This document shows, piece by piece, positions 47,268 to 58,467 of a stretch of 64,000 bases of DNA. The number at the start of each line of letters is the position of its first letter. Positions within the stretch are counted from its first letter, which is position 1. The notes under the pieces are model-generated. The model was not told the origin of the DNA. It made no database searches and was given only the letters and a program-made list of their open reading frames with translations. A program made the position numbers and the translations under genes. Origin of the DNA: Bathynomus jamesi (taxonomy: Eukaryota; Arthropoda; Malacostraca; Isopoda; Cirolanidae); the NCBI GenBank assembly GCA_023014485.1, contig JAJOZX010002576.1, positions 570,858 to 634,857 of the forward strand, in the 5' to 3' direction.

Positions 47268-48450
47268 CAATGTTCCCTCTAATTTTTTTTAGTCCGTGTG
47301 CGCAAGAAATTTTCGTTGTGCATACATTTAGATTCATGGTGGACAAATTGTGCAAACTTTTCTGAGCGCTATTATCTTCAAAATTAAATATATATAATAT
47401 TAAATACTTAATAATTATTATTTCCATAAGGTGATAGCTTGATCATTACGGTACTATTAAATGGATATTAAAAAACTGCTTACAATATTATATATTCTTA
47501 AAAAAGTAAACATTTTATCCATTCTAAAAATATGAATAAAATAAAAAATAGTAAAATAAAATTCAACAAAATAAAGAAATAAAATAAAAATAACATTAAT
47601 TGAAAATTACTATTTTAGTTATTTCTCAAAACAATTTTTGGCATTTAGCAATTTAAAATAGATTATCAAGATTAATACATGATTTTATTCATTCACAAAA
47701 TAGGAATAAAATAAAAAATAATTCAATAAAATAAAATATAATCAAAGTAACATTAAATGAAAGTGCCTTTCATTTAAGTATTATTATGATTTCTCCCTAC
47801 GATCTTTAGCATTTGCCCATTCCAAATAAACTCTATGAAGATTAATACATCATCATTCAGGTAACTTTTAATTCGCATGAGCATGTCCAAATGATTTTCT
47901 TTCAAGCGGTTTCTTAATTTGTTCTTTATAAAATTCATTAAACTGAAGCCACGCTCACGGTCCACACTAAATGCTAGGAAAGTTCCCCCAGGATCCATCA
48001 ACTTAGCAAGGTCACAAAATTTTTCATTTTGGAGGACGAATGTCACCATATCATCATAGTTTTTAACCAGCTTACTTTTTATTTTCTCGCATAGAACAAA
48101 TTTAAAATCATTGTACTGTTCGATTATGGTAAAACTTTCACCAAGAAAATCTGCATATTTTGCATATAAAGCTTTAACATGCTCAATGCCAAAGTCAGTC
48201 TTTCTGTAAAATAGCCGAACAATCAAAGGCAGACCATTCTTTTACTTCATTTTCAGGAAACCTGTCTTCCAAATGGGAACAAAGGTTTTCTATGAAAGTT
48301 AACCTTGTGTGACGGTATATTTTTAAAATTACTTCATTTACTGTCGTGACTCATGATACGCTTGAGCCTGTGTGCATTTTATTTTGCTGTGTGCGCGGGT
48401 TTCACAACGCGTGTGCGCGCGCACACGCGCACTCCTTAGAGGGAACATTG
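47268..48450 (-). mobile_element. hAT element nested in Tc1-B
   Basis: Inverted ends CAATGTTCCCTCTAA (exact in both). The 8-bp duplication GTGTTCAT lies at 47260-47267 and 48451-48458. It is 1183 bp and inserted close to the right end of Tc1-B. The right part includes a GTGTGCGCGCGCACACGCGC hairpin. Confidence 0.94.
47774..48226 (-). pseudogene. hAT transposase C-terminal region
   Basis: The 150-residue open frame includes LAFSVDRERGFSLMNFIKNK and LRNRLKENHLDMLMRIKSYL, the ERGFSxMN...LxxLMRI signature of the hAT dimerisation domain (ZNF862/SCAND3-like group). It is open without internal stops to its natural end, but the N-terminal catalytic part is absent, so the element was non-autonomous. 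Confidence 0.87.
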
Positions 48451-48638
48451 GTGTTCATATTATTTTGTCTAACCCCTGTATATTCTTGAAAAGAATACAA
48501 CCTTCATCTCCAAAATCTATTGTGAAATATTAAAAAATAGGATGCTACCTTCCGCAAATGAATGGTACCCAACTGGTGATTACTTTTCAATTTTGCATTA
48601 TTTTCATGGGTGTCCTTAAACTTTTGGCCATGACTGTA

Positions 48639-48790
48639 ACTATAGGATTGAAGGAAAAATGCTTAGATTCCTTAGAATTAAAGTGTTTACCCACTAATTT
48701 GAGACTATTACAGCGAGTTGTACCTGCATTTCTGAAAGTGAAATATTTTTCGGCGTCGACATTATCAAAACCTTTAATTATTTTAAACAC
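48639..48790 (-). pseudogene. LINE copy 2, RT C-terminal piece
   Basis: Reads FKIIKGFDNVDAEKYFTF and NSLKLVGKHFN, parallel to FKIMNGFDNVDRDSFFEI in the 19-kb LINE. Cut on its right end by Tc1-A. Confidence 0.85.
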
Positions 48791-48899
48791 CTGAATTAAA
48801 TCTCCTCAAATCCGCTTTTTAACAGGTAAGAATAAATTTAACGTTTCTAAACAGGCAACGTACGATTTATTTCTAAGCCTAGGAATCATCTCTGTAGAC

Positions 48900-49121
48900 C
48901 AGTGGTGCACAAACTTTTTTGATGTGAGCCAAACCAACCATCTGTTTATATTTAGGGCCAGATATATAGATATTCTATTTTTTATAAATATGCATTTTTA
49001 TAACCAGGGGTAATATTTCAGATTTTTCTTTGGGTAGCTACCCTTTTCATGTGAAAAATGTTAATTGAAAAGACCCGTGGGGGCCACATTTGGCCCGCGG
49101 GCCAGGGTTTGTGCATCACTG
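48900..49121. mobile_element. hAT MITE with perfect TSD
   Basis: Ends CAGTGGTGCACAAACTT and CAGTGATGCACAAACCC (read inward); CTGTAGAC is duplicated at 48892-48899 and 49122-49129. It interrupts the LINE copy 2 RT frame. Confidence 0.93.
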
Positions 49122-49129
49122 CTGTAGAC

Positions 49130-49460
49130 CGTTGCTGCACTCTATCCATTCTGTCTATGTCCTGTCGTAAATATGGGGGCCAGAACTGAACGCAATATTC
49201 GAGGTAGGGGCGTACTAAGGAATTATATAAATGTTGGCATTGTTTTCTCCGACTTAAATTCAAATGATCTACCAATAAATCCTAAGATTCTATTCGCTTC
49301 TTTAACCGCTTCGATACATTGCTTACTCGGTTTAAGTGTGTTGGCAACGATAATACCTAAATCTTTCTCTTCTGTAACACTCGTTCGTGTCTTGTCGCAC
49401 TTTTTTAACATCGTTTCTACAGATATTCAACGTTTTGCATTTATCTATATTTAAGTTCAT
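49130..49460 (-). pseudogene. LINE copy 2, RT connection region
   Basis: Minus-strand frames give TEEKDLGIIVANTLKPSKQC, ANRILGFIGRSFEFKS and SLVRPYLEYCVQFWPPYLRQ, in the same order as the 19-kb LINE, with one frame change. Confidence 0.88.
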
Positions 49461-49727
49461 TTGCCAAATTTCTGCCTACTCGAGTAACTTAATATTTTTT
49501 AAATCTCTCAACGTTCTGCCGCTGATTTTGTTCGTCCCCCAAGTTTGGTATCAACCACAAATTTCGAAATTATATCGTTAATTCTTATGTCAATGTTGTT
49601 GATATAAATAATAAAAAGAACTGATTACTGAGGTACGCCGCTAGTTACATTTTTCCAGTTAGACGCTTTGCCATTAATAACCACTCTTTGTTTACGTTCA
49701 CTAAGCCAATTTTCAATCCATTATCAT

Positions 49728-50133
49728 TAATTACAGGAGGAGATTGTAGACACCAATCGACCAGGCAAGTACTCCGGTGGGGAGACGTTAAGCAAGAGAC
49801 AGGGAGTGCTGGAACTCCCATTTCTCCTGTCACTGACCTCTTTAGCTGATCCTTTTCCGTGTCTCACCTACCTTGTGAGCAGTCGAACATGCTCTCAAAC
49901 ACATACTTCTCCCTCTATTCTTCGACACACATACGCGTACATACATTTTACGCACTATACACTATTTTCAAAATTAATATATAAAAATAGTCATCATGGG
50001 CCTCGAAGATCTTAATTTCGGCCCTCTCTTTCTCGTAAACGTTGGCCATTTTCGCGGGCGCTCGCTCTTAGCCTTTCATTTCTACATAAAAAAAATCCGT
50101 AAGACTGAAGTTTAACTAATTATCGCCTATGGG
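49728..50133. repeat. Interspersed repeat shared with 63.1-63.26 kb
   Basis: TCTCACCTACCTTGTGAGCA, ATGCTCTCAAACACA and a TCATGGGCCTCGAAGA-like end recur at 63097-63260. It is inserted in LINE copy 2 (break after CCATTATC at about 49727). Class unknown; possibly a SINE. Confidence 0.6.
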
Positions 50134-50334
50134 TAGGCTGACCATACGTACCGTTTTGAACGGGACAGTACCGTTTATTTTATATTTCCTGGCCGTCCCG
50201 TCGTTTTAATAAAAATTTTAATTTTGTCCCGTTTATGTACTTACTTTTTCATGAATACAGAATATTACATAACCCCCGTCCCTTTTTGCCATCCCAATGT
50301 CCCGTTTTTGTCTCAAGGAAATATGGTCAGCCTA
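50134..50334. mobile_element. MITE with TAGGCTGACCATA ends
   Basis: TAGGCTGACCATACGT and its inverted partner TAGGCTGACCATATTT bound 201 bp. GGGACAGTACCG and CGTCCCG-type segments inside are also partly inverted. The flanking duplication is imperfect. Confidence 0.7.
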
Positions 50335-50335
50335 C

Positions 50336-50588
50336 GGCTATGGGGTACTTTGTCAAACACCTTTTGAAAATCGAAATATATTATAACATCTACTATTTTA
50401 CTCCCACCATTTATATTTAAAATATTAAAAAAGTTGATACAATTGATAAGATAAGAACGATTACGTCGAAAGCCATGCTGAGAATTCTTAATTAAGTGAT
50501 TAATTTCTAAGTGATTAATTATTTCGTCCCGAACGACCGTCTCCATAAGCTTACCAACTACTGAAGTCAAACTAATGAAGACGATCAT
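50336..50588 (-). pseudogene. LINE copy 2, RT finger and palm start
   Basis: Reads ISLTSVVGKLMETVVRDEI, KNSQHGFRRNRSYL and YFDFQKVFDKVPHS. The catalytic FADD box was lost with degradation near 49.5 kb. Confidence 0.88.
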
Positions 50589-51066
50589 TTCCGGAAAGCG
50601 ATTTATCCCATTTTATAAATATTGGCGTAATGTTCGTAAGTTTCCAATTAAAAGTAACTTCTAGACACTGTAAAGATTTATTAAATATATATGTAAAAGG
50701 AAAAAGACTATTACCCAAGGGTAGAGCTTATCTAGACTTGGGGTTTTATTAGAATTAATTTTACCTATGGCCAAGAGTACTTCACTTTCATTAATGATAA
50801 AATCGCGAAGCTTTAATGATCATCACTGAGCATGATCACAGGAACGGGAATGTTGTTCATATTTTCATTAGTGAAAACGTAAGAGAAGAATTTAGTTAAA
50901 GCTTCGTCATTTGGACACTAAGTCATCGTAAATTTGTTCGTTGTTTTCACCTATGGGTGGACCATCTATATAGTCTATATAGTGTCGGCGAAGCTATCTT
51001 TTTATTTCTAACATAATATAGAATTCCACCGGATTCGGTTTAATTTCGTTCACTGTACGAGTATAT

Positions 51067-51720
51067 CACAAGCGAATTTACGTCGGGGTCGGCCGCCCCC
51101 CTCTTTGGTCAATTTGTCAATTTGGCGCCCCTTTTGGTCAATCTTGGTGTCCCTTCCAAATGTTTATTTTTTATAATAATTTTTTTAATTTCTAAAAGCA
51201 AAAAGTACATACTTTTTAAATTATAAAAATATCAACACCACCCTTGTAAATAAATACCTGGCAACTTACCTTTCAATTTTATTTTTAGAAACTATAAAAA
51301 TAATATTTCCCTTCGTCTACTCAATTAAATTATGCTTTCCAGCTTTACGTATTCATTTATTAATGGTTGTAAGCATTTGTAGACACAAGGTTAATGTTCT
51401 CGTAAACCCTTTGCGTAGTATTCACATTCACGATCTTCCTCCCTCTAAATGACTGATTCAGGTAATACTTTGAACGGATGGATTAGATAACGTCAATCAA
51501 ATTAGCTCCAATATTTACTACCAGAAACCTGGTCTTTAACTACATTTCAGTAAACGCTAAAAATTTGCCTACTGGTGCTTAAAGGGTTAATATATGTATT
51601 TTTAATTCCAGTGTATGTAATTATATTTATATATAATTAAACATTATGGCGCATTTTTTACATATGTAAAGCCCTCCCCCCCCCTTCCCCGCCTTTTCGA
51701 AAATCCTAGATCCGCTACTG
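51067..51720. mobile_element. hAT-type element with perfect TSD
   Basis: The termini are weakly inverted (CACAAGCGAATTTACG and CAGTAGCGGATCTAGG). GAGTATAT is duplicated exactly at 51059-51066 and 51721-51728. Interior of 654 bp is noncoding, with G/C runs near both ends. Confidence 0.8.
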
Positions 51721-52003
51721 GAGTATATAGTGGAAAAAATTTCGTGAGAGAATACGCTTTCCTTTTTAAAATTAAACTATTACTAATTTCAGCACTCTGG
51801 CATTTAGGTCAAACAGACTTTGCCAATCAGTTTTTACTCGATCCTAAATGTTTCAAATAATTACAAAAAGAATTCAATTACAATTAATATCATCTCGTAA
51901 TAAAGTCTTATCCCATAAATATCGCATCATGTTCGCTACTTCGATCAAAAATTAGTTCCTGAAGTCTATTATCGCTATCGACAGTGTGAGAAGGAGACTT
52001 ATA

Positions 52004-52206
52004 GGATCAAGTAAAGATAAGCACCCCCAGCCTTCTTTAATTAGCCTTATAAGGCTAACTAACGAAAATATCACGACCTAACCTAACCAATCGTCAAGGG
52101 CGTACAGTTGACTTAACGATTGGTTAGGTTAGGTCGTGATATTTTCGTTAGTTAGCCTTATAAGGCTAATTAAAGAAGGCTGGGGGTGCTTATCTTTACT
52201 CGATCC
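52004..52206. mobile_element. GGATC-type palindromic element, hairpin core locus 5
   Basis: Starts GGATCAAGTAAAGATAAGCA and ends with its near-perfect inverted copy (one mismatch in the first 75 bases). GACTTATA is duplicated at 51996-52003 and 52207-52214. Arms run through GCCTTATAAGGC (itself palindromic) into ACGAAAATATCACGACCTAA. The loop contains CAATCGTCAAGGGCGTACAG. It lies inside LINE copy 2. Confidence 0.94.
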
Positions 52207-52339
52207 GACTTATATACTAAGCCTATAATTAATTCTTCCATGAATTGTCTTTAATTTCAAAGAACGTCGCATTTATACTGTGAATTTCTGCAATTTTTTA
52301 ATTACAGGTTTTAAGTCTGGTATGGTACAGTACCATATA

Positions 52340-52627
52340 TATAACCTTTGGTTAGCTTCCGACCGAATTGTTCATTCTGACGAAGGTCAAGCTTTTCACT
52401 CCACCTTAGACGTACAGTTTAACGTGGAATCCGAACCACGCCCCATCAGCAGCCCAGCGTCTTAACCACTAGGCCACCTAGGGTACCTATTTATCTATCA
52501 ACCACTTTCTTTATTGTGTGGAAGGATGAACAGCTGGGTTTTGCTGCGCGCCGGCTGCCGTCGGGTCTCGAACCCGGGGCCGATGGATTCGTAGTCAGCG
52601 ACGCTAACCACTACACCACCGAGGCGC
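52340..52627 (-). mobile_element. SINE-2, third copy
   Basis: Minus strand with both tRNA-like heads and the CTCCACCTTAGACGTACAGT-type body, matching 42.04-42.34 kb closely. Its 5' end abuts the target duplication of the next hAT. Confidence 0.87.
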
Positions 52628-52635
52628 ATATATAT

Positions 52636-53931
52636 TAGTGATGTAGCGGATGTCATTTTTTTCACATCCGCGGATGCGGATGCGGATGAGGATGTTTGAT
52701 TTAAACATCCGCGGATGCGGATGCGGATGTCTACATTTTCGTTATTTTTTAGGATATATTCGAGATTTGTTGTGTTTAACGTATATAATAAGTTATTATA
52801 TAGAGAGAGCTGTAGCTATAATGTAGTATAATTGATTAATTGTACAATAATTGCTGTACTTTTCTCTGAACATATAAAATAATATCAAGCATCTAACTAA
52901 TATAGAAATCAATCAGTGAATTCGTCTGCAAATAAATTCGTTATATTTTGTTGAGTTTCAGCCACAATTAGAAACCATAATTGTGTTACCAGGATGCGGG
53001 ACGTGAACGCAACTCAAATGCACCCACCGACCTCTTTCCCCAACCTCCACCTTATAGAAAGAGATCTTTAATTAGCTTGATAACTATTTATATTAAGTTT
53101 AAAGTTTTATTAGGCATATTTATAAATGAGTAATTAAAATAAAGTAAACTAAGATGTTCATCGTTTAATGTTCAAACTTAATTATAGGAAGGTTATGCTT
53201 AAGGAACATTAATTTTTCTGCCTTTTCTGCTGCCAGTCTGTTTCTCTTTTCATCATATATTAATCCAGCACTGCTAAATAATCTCTCGCTTGGTACGTTT
53301 GTTGGAGGACAGGCTAAATGTTTCCTTGCAAGTTTACTCAAGTATGGATAGATATTCTGCGTATTTTTCCACCAACTAATAGGATTGTCACATGCAGCCA
53401 GGCGTTTTTCTTGGTGATAGCTCTCGATCATTTTTACTACATCTTTTGACATCGCGTAGGTCTCGTCATTGCTGCTTGACTCAAGAAACTGAGAGACAGA
53501 TTCTGTGATAGATTTGCTTGTTGAAGGTGTTGGTTCTGTCACTGAAACTTTTATTCTTTTGGTGGGTGGCGAAGCGACAGATTCAAGAGATTGAAGCTCT
53601 TCAACTGCTTTGCCAAGTGATGATTTAACTCGTTCTAATGTACTAGGTGAAAATAACTTAGCTTTGTAACGTGGATCTAAGTAGGTTGCAAGAGAGTAAC
53701 TTCATACAAGAACAGCCTCTCGTCTTGTCGCTTGCATCACTTTTGCGCACAATGAACTAGTTCTATTAATATAGTAGAATTTGATAATTTCCGCTTATTA
53801 ATGACGTTTTATCTCAACGGGCCACATCCGCACGACATCCGCAGTCCAAAGTGCGGGCGGATGCGGACGCGGATGCGGATGTGAGAAAATATGCGGATGT
53901 TCCGCGGATGCGGATGCGACCTACATCACTA
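52636..53931 (-). mobile_element. hAT element with TSD
   Basis: Ends TAGTGATGTAGCGGATG and TAGTGATGTAGGTCGCATC (read inward) with ATATATAT on both sides (52628-52635 and 53932-53939). Subterminal GCGGATGCGGATG repeats occur at both ends. It carries a transposase C-terminal fragment at 53165-53542. The smaller MITE at 56188-56664 has related subterminal repeats. Confidence 0.88.
53165..53542 (-). pseudogene. hAT transposase C-terminal dimerisation domain (ZBED-like)
   Basis: The 125-residue frame ends with WWKNTQNIYPYLSKLARKHL, then CPPTNVPSERLFSSAGLI and NRLAAEKAEKLMFLKHNL. This is the classical hAT C-terminal dimerisation motif (W...P...A..hL..P.tsvpsERlFSsaG). It is intact to its stop, but the upstream catalytic region is lost. 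Confidence 0.92.
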
Positions 53932-54470
53932 ATATATATATATATAATAATAAAAAAATCGTTTTCTTTCTATTTTATTATTGTTAAATATCTCATAACC
54001 AGAAATATGATATTCTCCAAGAAAATCTCTACTCTCTGTATTTAACCAGGATTAAGTAATTGTTACAACCTCAAATTTTTGGTGAAGTACAATACTTAAT
54101 AGTTCATCATATTTAAATCTTAAACTTCGAGCATTGATATAAAAATGTATTAATAAAATTTTGAGTACCACAATAGAATCTTGAAGTTGTTAATGGAGGC
54201 AGTCGCTTACTGTAAAGAAAATTTATGTTAGGCTGGTCGCTTGTGTAGGAGTTTCGCAGGTGTTTGCCTGAAAACCATCGCAGAGCTATGAAGCAGTTTA
54301 CCAAGACGAGCTGCTCCCATGCCTGCTCCCTGTAATAATAATAATACAAGATAACAAATTGCGTACTTACACGCAACGACAAATGATAAATTCCACAATA
54401 AACACTGCAATAATTAAAATATTAATATAAAATTATTAATGAGCAAAATCTTAATAAAAAGATCGAATTT

Positions 54471-55109
54471 GAAATTGCTTTGCAGAAGCTCCGTAAAGTA
54501 CGTCCGTTCTAGGCAAAGGCCAAACGAAGAATGAAATAAAACACAATTGTTTTACAACTTAATCATGTCATGACTCATACCTACAATTTCTGGAAAAGTG
54601 TTTCCACAGATAAATAGAAAGCTGAACGACTGTGTTTCAGTACAAAACTGAATCGTTTTTTGAAAATTAGTAGAATAAGCCTTTTAAGAGCTCAGGCAAG
54701 TGATTTAAAAAAGCATTGGTTTGTTATTAGCTCTTTTCGGAGAAATATGAAATTTTTCTAAAGTTACCACTTTTGTTTGGTCCCAACAGTGTTCACTTTA
54801 AGCATTTTACGTGTTAACCCTCACGCACTCGGGGTAATTGCCAGCACTTCATTCAAATTAGCCGGTGCAACGTTGAAGTTCCATAAATGGAATATCATGC
54901 ATGAACACGCACGGTTTTGCAAAATGCAAAATTTTACCCCATCAGGGTTTCCTCGGTTCTTCAAATGTATGACAGGTTGTGTTAACTTTTATCCCGTCAT
55001 AATGTAGTGGCCAGCACCCTTACTTTGTATTGAAGAGGTGGTGGGTTTAAACCCTGATGGGGGTAAATTTTGATTATGCAAATCATGTGTGTCTATGCAG
55101 GATATTCCC
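54471..55109. other. No gene recognised
   Basis: The sequence around 54900-55075 contains two inverted pieces about the phrase ACCCCATCAGGGTTT / AAACCCTGATGGGGGT (54939-54955 and 55047-55064), another small palindrome. Nothing else. Confidence 0.5.
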
Positions 55110-55124
55110 TATATATATATATAT

Positions 55125-55166
<42 letters not shown>
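55110..55166. repeat. (TA)n(GA)n microsatellite
   Basis: Compound array. Confidence 0.95.
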
Positions 55167-55169
<3 letters not shown>

Positions 55170-55358
55170 CGCGACGACTTTTTCGAATAAAAAATATGTA
55201 TAACGTTTACAAAAGCTGCTCACTATTTTTTGTTTGCTATAATAATAATCAGGTCGTAAAAAGAACATTCCAGGTATGCCCTTCAGATCTATGAGAGAGA
55301 TAACAACTTTTTCCTCTCTAAACGTGAAATATTTGCAAGGCATTCTCGCTATGCGGTA

Positions 55359-55361
<3 letters not shown>

Positions 55362-55396
<35 letters not shown>
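55362..55396. repeat. (TA)n microsatellite
   Basis: TA run directly preceding the Penelope-like element 2 terminus. Confidence 0.95.
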
Positions 55397-55402
<6 letters not shown>

Positions 55403-55479
55403 GATGAAAATAACCACGAAGGTAAAAGAAAACACGAAATAGTTTTTCGAAATAACTTGCATTCCGAGAATCCTGGGGG

Positions 55480-56190
55480 TTGGCATCCCATGGTTGCGGT
55501 ACGTCGACGATATTTTGTGTATCTAGCCCATGAAGCGTGACCTGGATGCCTTCTTCGTTCAGTTAAATGATCAAGTCCCCTGTATTAAGTTTACTTTGGA
55601 AGTGGAACAAAACAAATCAATCCGTTTTTGGATGTGCGTGGTGTACATAGGGAAAGCCCAGGTTTTAAGTTTAGTATCTATCGCAAAAAAAAACAATTTA
55701 TCCTACGTACACTTTTACTCAGGACATGACACCTCCATTACCGAAAAAATCAACAGCATTAGAAGTGAATTGTGTTACCCACCTGCTTTTTGGGAATCTT
55801 TTTCTTAACGAGGCAAAACGAACTTTCTACCGTGTGAATAATAATCCTCGCACTTTGTTGAAGAATATTTTAGTAGTTCCATTTTTCCCTGGCTTTTTAA
55901 GCATTACTAATAAATTTTGGAACATTAATGTAATATTTTCATATGACAGTATTGTGAAAAATATCATAGTAAAGAATAGTTCTACCAATAATGCAGACAT
56001 TATCTATAAAATTGGTTGTAAACAATGTGATTCCTTTTACATTGGACAGACGGGAAAGGATTTGAACACACGTGTAAAACAGCATCAATATTCCGTTAGA
56101 ACGGGACAGTCGTCCAGTGCCCTTTTTGTCCATTTTCAGAATAATGCTTCAGTTTTGTTTCACTCAAGCAACATTGTTGATAGAAATTAG
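55480..56190 (+). pseudogene. Penelope-like RT end and GIY-YIG endonuclease
   Basis: Near 55496-55512 the frame gives RYVDDI, the reverse-transcriptase catalytic box. RDLDAFFVQLNDQVPCIKFT and NNLSYVHFYSGHDTSITEKI continue the RT thumb region. After a frame change around 55730-55810 the endonuclease follows: ADIIYKIGCKQCDSFYIGQT, then GKDLNTRVKQHQYSVRTGQS. The GIY-YIG-type residues (IYKIG ... YIGQTG) and the catalytic Arg of TRVKQH are intact. The catalytic Glu (NILESAII) lies just past the hAT MITE, and the frame rejoins exactly when the MITE and one target duplicate are removed. Confidence 0.9.
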
Positions 56191-56664
56191 TGGTGGACCA
56201 GATATCCGCATCCGCATAATTTTTAACCTCCGCATCCGCACTTCTGACTGCGGATGTTATGCGGATATTACCTCTAATAAATCATGCAATTTACAATTAA
56301 ATTAGTTTATAAAGTAGCTTATAAGGCCCAGTCATGCACATTTCATGTAAAGTATTAATTAATTATTAATGAAAAACAAATATATAAACCTCAAAATATA
56401 AATACGTGGTAACACAGAAAATTGAATGAAACTTGTTTCATTGAATTTTCTGTGGCTGAAACTCTTGAGAAAGTTATTATTTTTATCATAATGAAAACAT
56501 TAATATTAATTTTAATTCTTATGCATTGCCTGCCATAATAGTAATATCACGAAATTTGAAAAATTGTGTCATATATTCATAATTCTATATTATATTGCTA
56601 GATTAACTAAATAGCCGCATCCGCATCCGCAGATGTTGAAAAACTGACATCCGGTCCACCACTA
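56188..56664. mobile_element. hAT MITE with perfect TSD in the GIY-YIG gene
   Basis: Ends TAGTGGTGGACCAGATATCC and TAGTGGTGGACCGGATGTC (read inward). ATAGAAAT is duplicated at 56180-56187 and 56665-56672. Subterminal CCGCATCCGCA repeats. 477 bp, noncoding. Confidence 0.95.
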
Positions 56665-56891
56665 ATAGAAATATTCTTGAATCTGCCATTATTCAACTTA
56701 CAAACAATTTCAACACCAGCCAGGGCCTTTTTTCGCTGGACCCTGTTGTTTTGAATTCGTTTAGAACGGATTTAGACAAGCAAGAAAGCAAGATGCTAAA
56801 ACTCTGGTGGCTTTTCCATATAAATTTGTATGCTCCTCCTACAATTTTTTTGTACACCAATCATAGCTTTTTTATTTTTGTGACCTATATA

Positions 56892-58467
56892 CAGGGTGTT
56901 TCACAACCGGTCTGCCATACTTTGGGGGGTGATTTTGGGGTGATATCGAGTAAAAATTTAATACAACATCGGTGCTATTTCCAACCGTTGCGGAGCTACG
57001 GACGTTTTAAGGTGCACGGAAAAAATAAACGAGAGTATTAATCTGATGTATTTATTGCGACATTTTATGAGATACACCTTATAAAGGTTCAAAATGTCCG
57101 CCTCGGTTTTCAATGGACAGCCTTGCTCGTTCCAAACAAGAGTCCACTGCCCATTGAATCATTTGGGGTGTTCTCGTATGTAAGCAGCGACATCCATAAT
57201 CCGACGCAAAAGTTCCTCTCTCGTTTGTACTTTGGTCTTATAGACCATGTCTTTCATAAGGCCCCATAAAAAGAAATCTAACGGGGTTAGGTCCGGAGAT
57301 CTCGGGGGGCCACGATATTGGACCAGCACGACCAATCCAATGATTCCCGTACAGCTGATTTAAGTAATCCGTAACATGACCGAAATGTGTGGGCGCCCCA
57401 TCGTGCTGAAAGAACATCCTGCACCTTGTCTCCAAGGGCACGTCCTCCATCAAAAGCGGCAATTTGTTCGTCAGGAAGTTCAGATAAATATCAGCAGTTA
57501 ATCGTTGTTCCAAAACGAACGGTCCAATCAGCTGATCTCCAATTACACCGCATCAAACATTTACCGAGAATCGATGTTGAAAGTTTCCTTTAACGATACC
57601 GTGGGGATTATCGGCGGACCACAAGTGGGAATTTCGTCTATTGTTAATTCCATCCCGAATGAATTGTGTTTCATCACTAAACAGTATGCGATTAAGAATT
57701 TGGCGATGCATAACCATCCACTGGCAAAATTGAACATGTTTATCGTAATCATTCGGTTGAAGAGCTTGCACACGTTGCAAATGATAGGGATACAAATCCT
57801 CATCATGTATGGTTCGACATACATGCGATGCGGATTCACCGATTCGTCTAGAAATCCTTCGAACATTGGTAGTTGGGCCACGTTGTACTAGGTCCAGTAT
57901 GCGTTCCTCCACAGCAACGGGCCGTCGTGCTACACGTTCTTGCTTACGTAGAACAATTGTCCCTATTTCCCTTAATGTCTGGTGTGTGTGTGTCACTAAA
58001 CACCTCCCTGTTCAGTATTCGGCGGTTCGGTGAACGTCTTCAATATTCCTCAACTGCCGCTCTGCTGTTACCATCACAGAATCCGAGGTCCGGTGCTAGT
58101 GTCTCCGAGCAACTGATACAACGAGAAAACGGACAAAACGAACGGAAATGAAATGGATATCAGCGTATTCAGCGGGTGTGAACTGTTGATTCATTTTGAT
58201 TGTTCACCTTAGCACAACACAGTGTCTCGTACCACAGATCAGAACCGACTGAAAGAAAAAACTGAGGATTAGTAGTGGTAACTTCGTTAACCGAAACTAC
58301 TACCAGTGCTACCATCTATCGAATTACACACAAGTAGGGATTTGTTGTTTGCACATCTTAAAACGTCTGTAGCTACGCAACGGTTGGAAATAGCACCTAG
58401 GTTGTATTAACTTTTTTACTCGATATCACTCCCCAAAAGTTTTGCAGTCCGGTTGTGAAACACTCTG
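56892..58467 (-). mobile_element. Mariner-like element (DD41D-type) with long TIRs
   Basis: CAGGGTGTTTCACAACCGGT at the left and CAGAGTGTTTCACAACCGGA at the right (read inward), flanked by TA. The inverted repeats continue about 125 bp (56892-57020 and 58345-58467), sharing CTATTTCCAACCGTTGCG. The total of 1576 bp is near full length. Inserted in Penelope-like element 2. Confidence 0.93.
57238..57996 (-). pseudogene. Mariner-like transposase, two overlapping frames
   Basis: The N-terminal frame (57553-57996) has the helix-turn-helix linker RRPVAVEERILDLVQRGPTT, NVRRISRRIGESASHVCRTI and the first catalytic Asp in RILFSDETQF. The C-terminal frame (57238-57513) has MFFQHDGAPTHFGHVTDYLN with the second Asp. 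The third-Asp region is damaged (WPPEISGPNPVRFLFMGPYE in place of WPPRSPDLTPxDFFLWG). The frames are separated by an indel near 57520-57550. It belongs to the same broad DD41D group as the foldback at 24.3 kb but is a different family. Confidence 0.9.

Larger units (their letters stand above)
46087..48478 (-). mobile_element. Tc1-B: Tc1-like element nested in Tc1-A
   Basis: Ends CAGGGGTTGGACAAAATAAT and CAGGGGTTAGACAAAATAAT (right, read inward) with TA duplications at 46085-46086 and 48479-48480. Excluding the nested hAT, the element is about 1.2 kb, a normal Tc1 length. Confidence 0.93.
44499..48636 (+). mobile_element. Tc1-A: Tc1-like element, host of Tc1-B
   Basis: Ends CAGTCGTGACCAAAAGTTTA and CAGTCATGGCCAAAAGTTTA (right, read inward) are flanked by TA. 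The outer sequence of about 1.7 kb is split by Tc1-B (46087-48478). It also contains a probable MITE (about 44683-45091) and an internal inverted duplication of its own coding region (45150-45905). Confidence 0.88.
44338..54470 (-). mobile_element. LINE copy 2, exploded by nested insertions
   Basis: Minus-strand LINE of the same family as copy 1. The C-terminal end is at 44340-44498 (NLWNGLPANVFQSNSVESF). It resumes at 48639-48899, 49122-49727, 50336-51066, 51721-52003 and 52207 onward, and the 5' region reappears at 53940-54470. Insertions between these segments are annotated separately. Joining the flanks of each insertion restores collinearity with copy 1 or with the LINE protein order. 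Confidence 0.85.

Noticed and set aside
49728..49860. 5S-derived SINE copy in LINE copy 2
   Set aside because: CCAGGCAAGTACTCCGG and GTTAAGC looked 5S-like but their order and spacing do not match the SINE-3 copies.
54777..55007. Plus-strand 76-codon gene
   Set aside because: No recognisable domain; overlaps a small inverted repeat and shows no coding signature.
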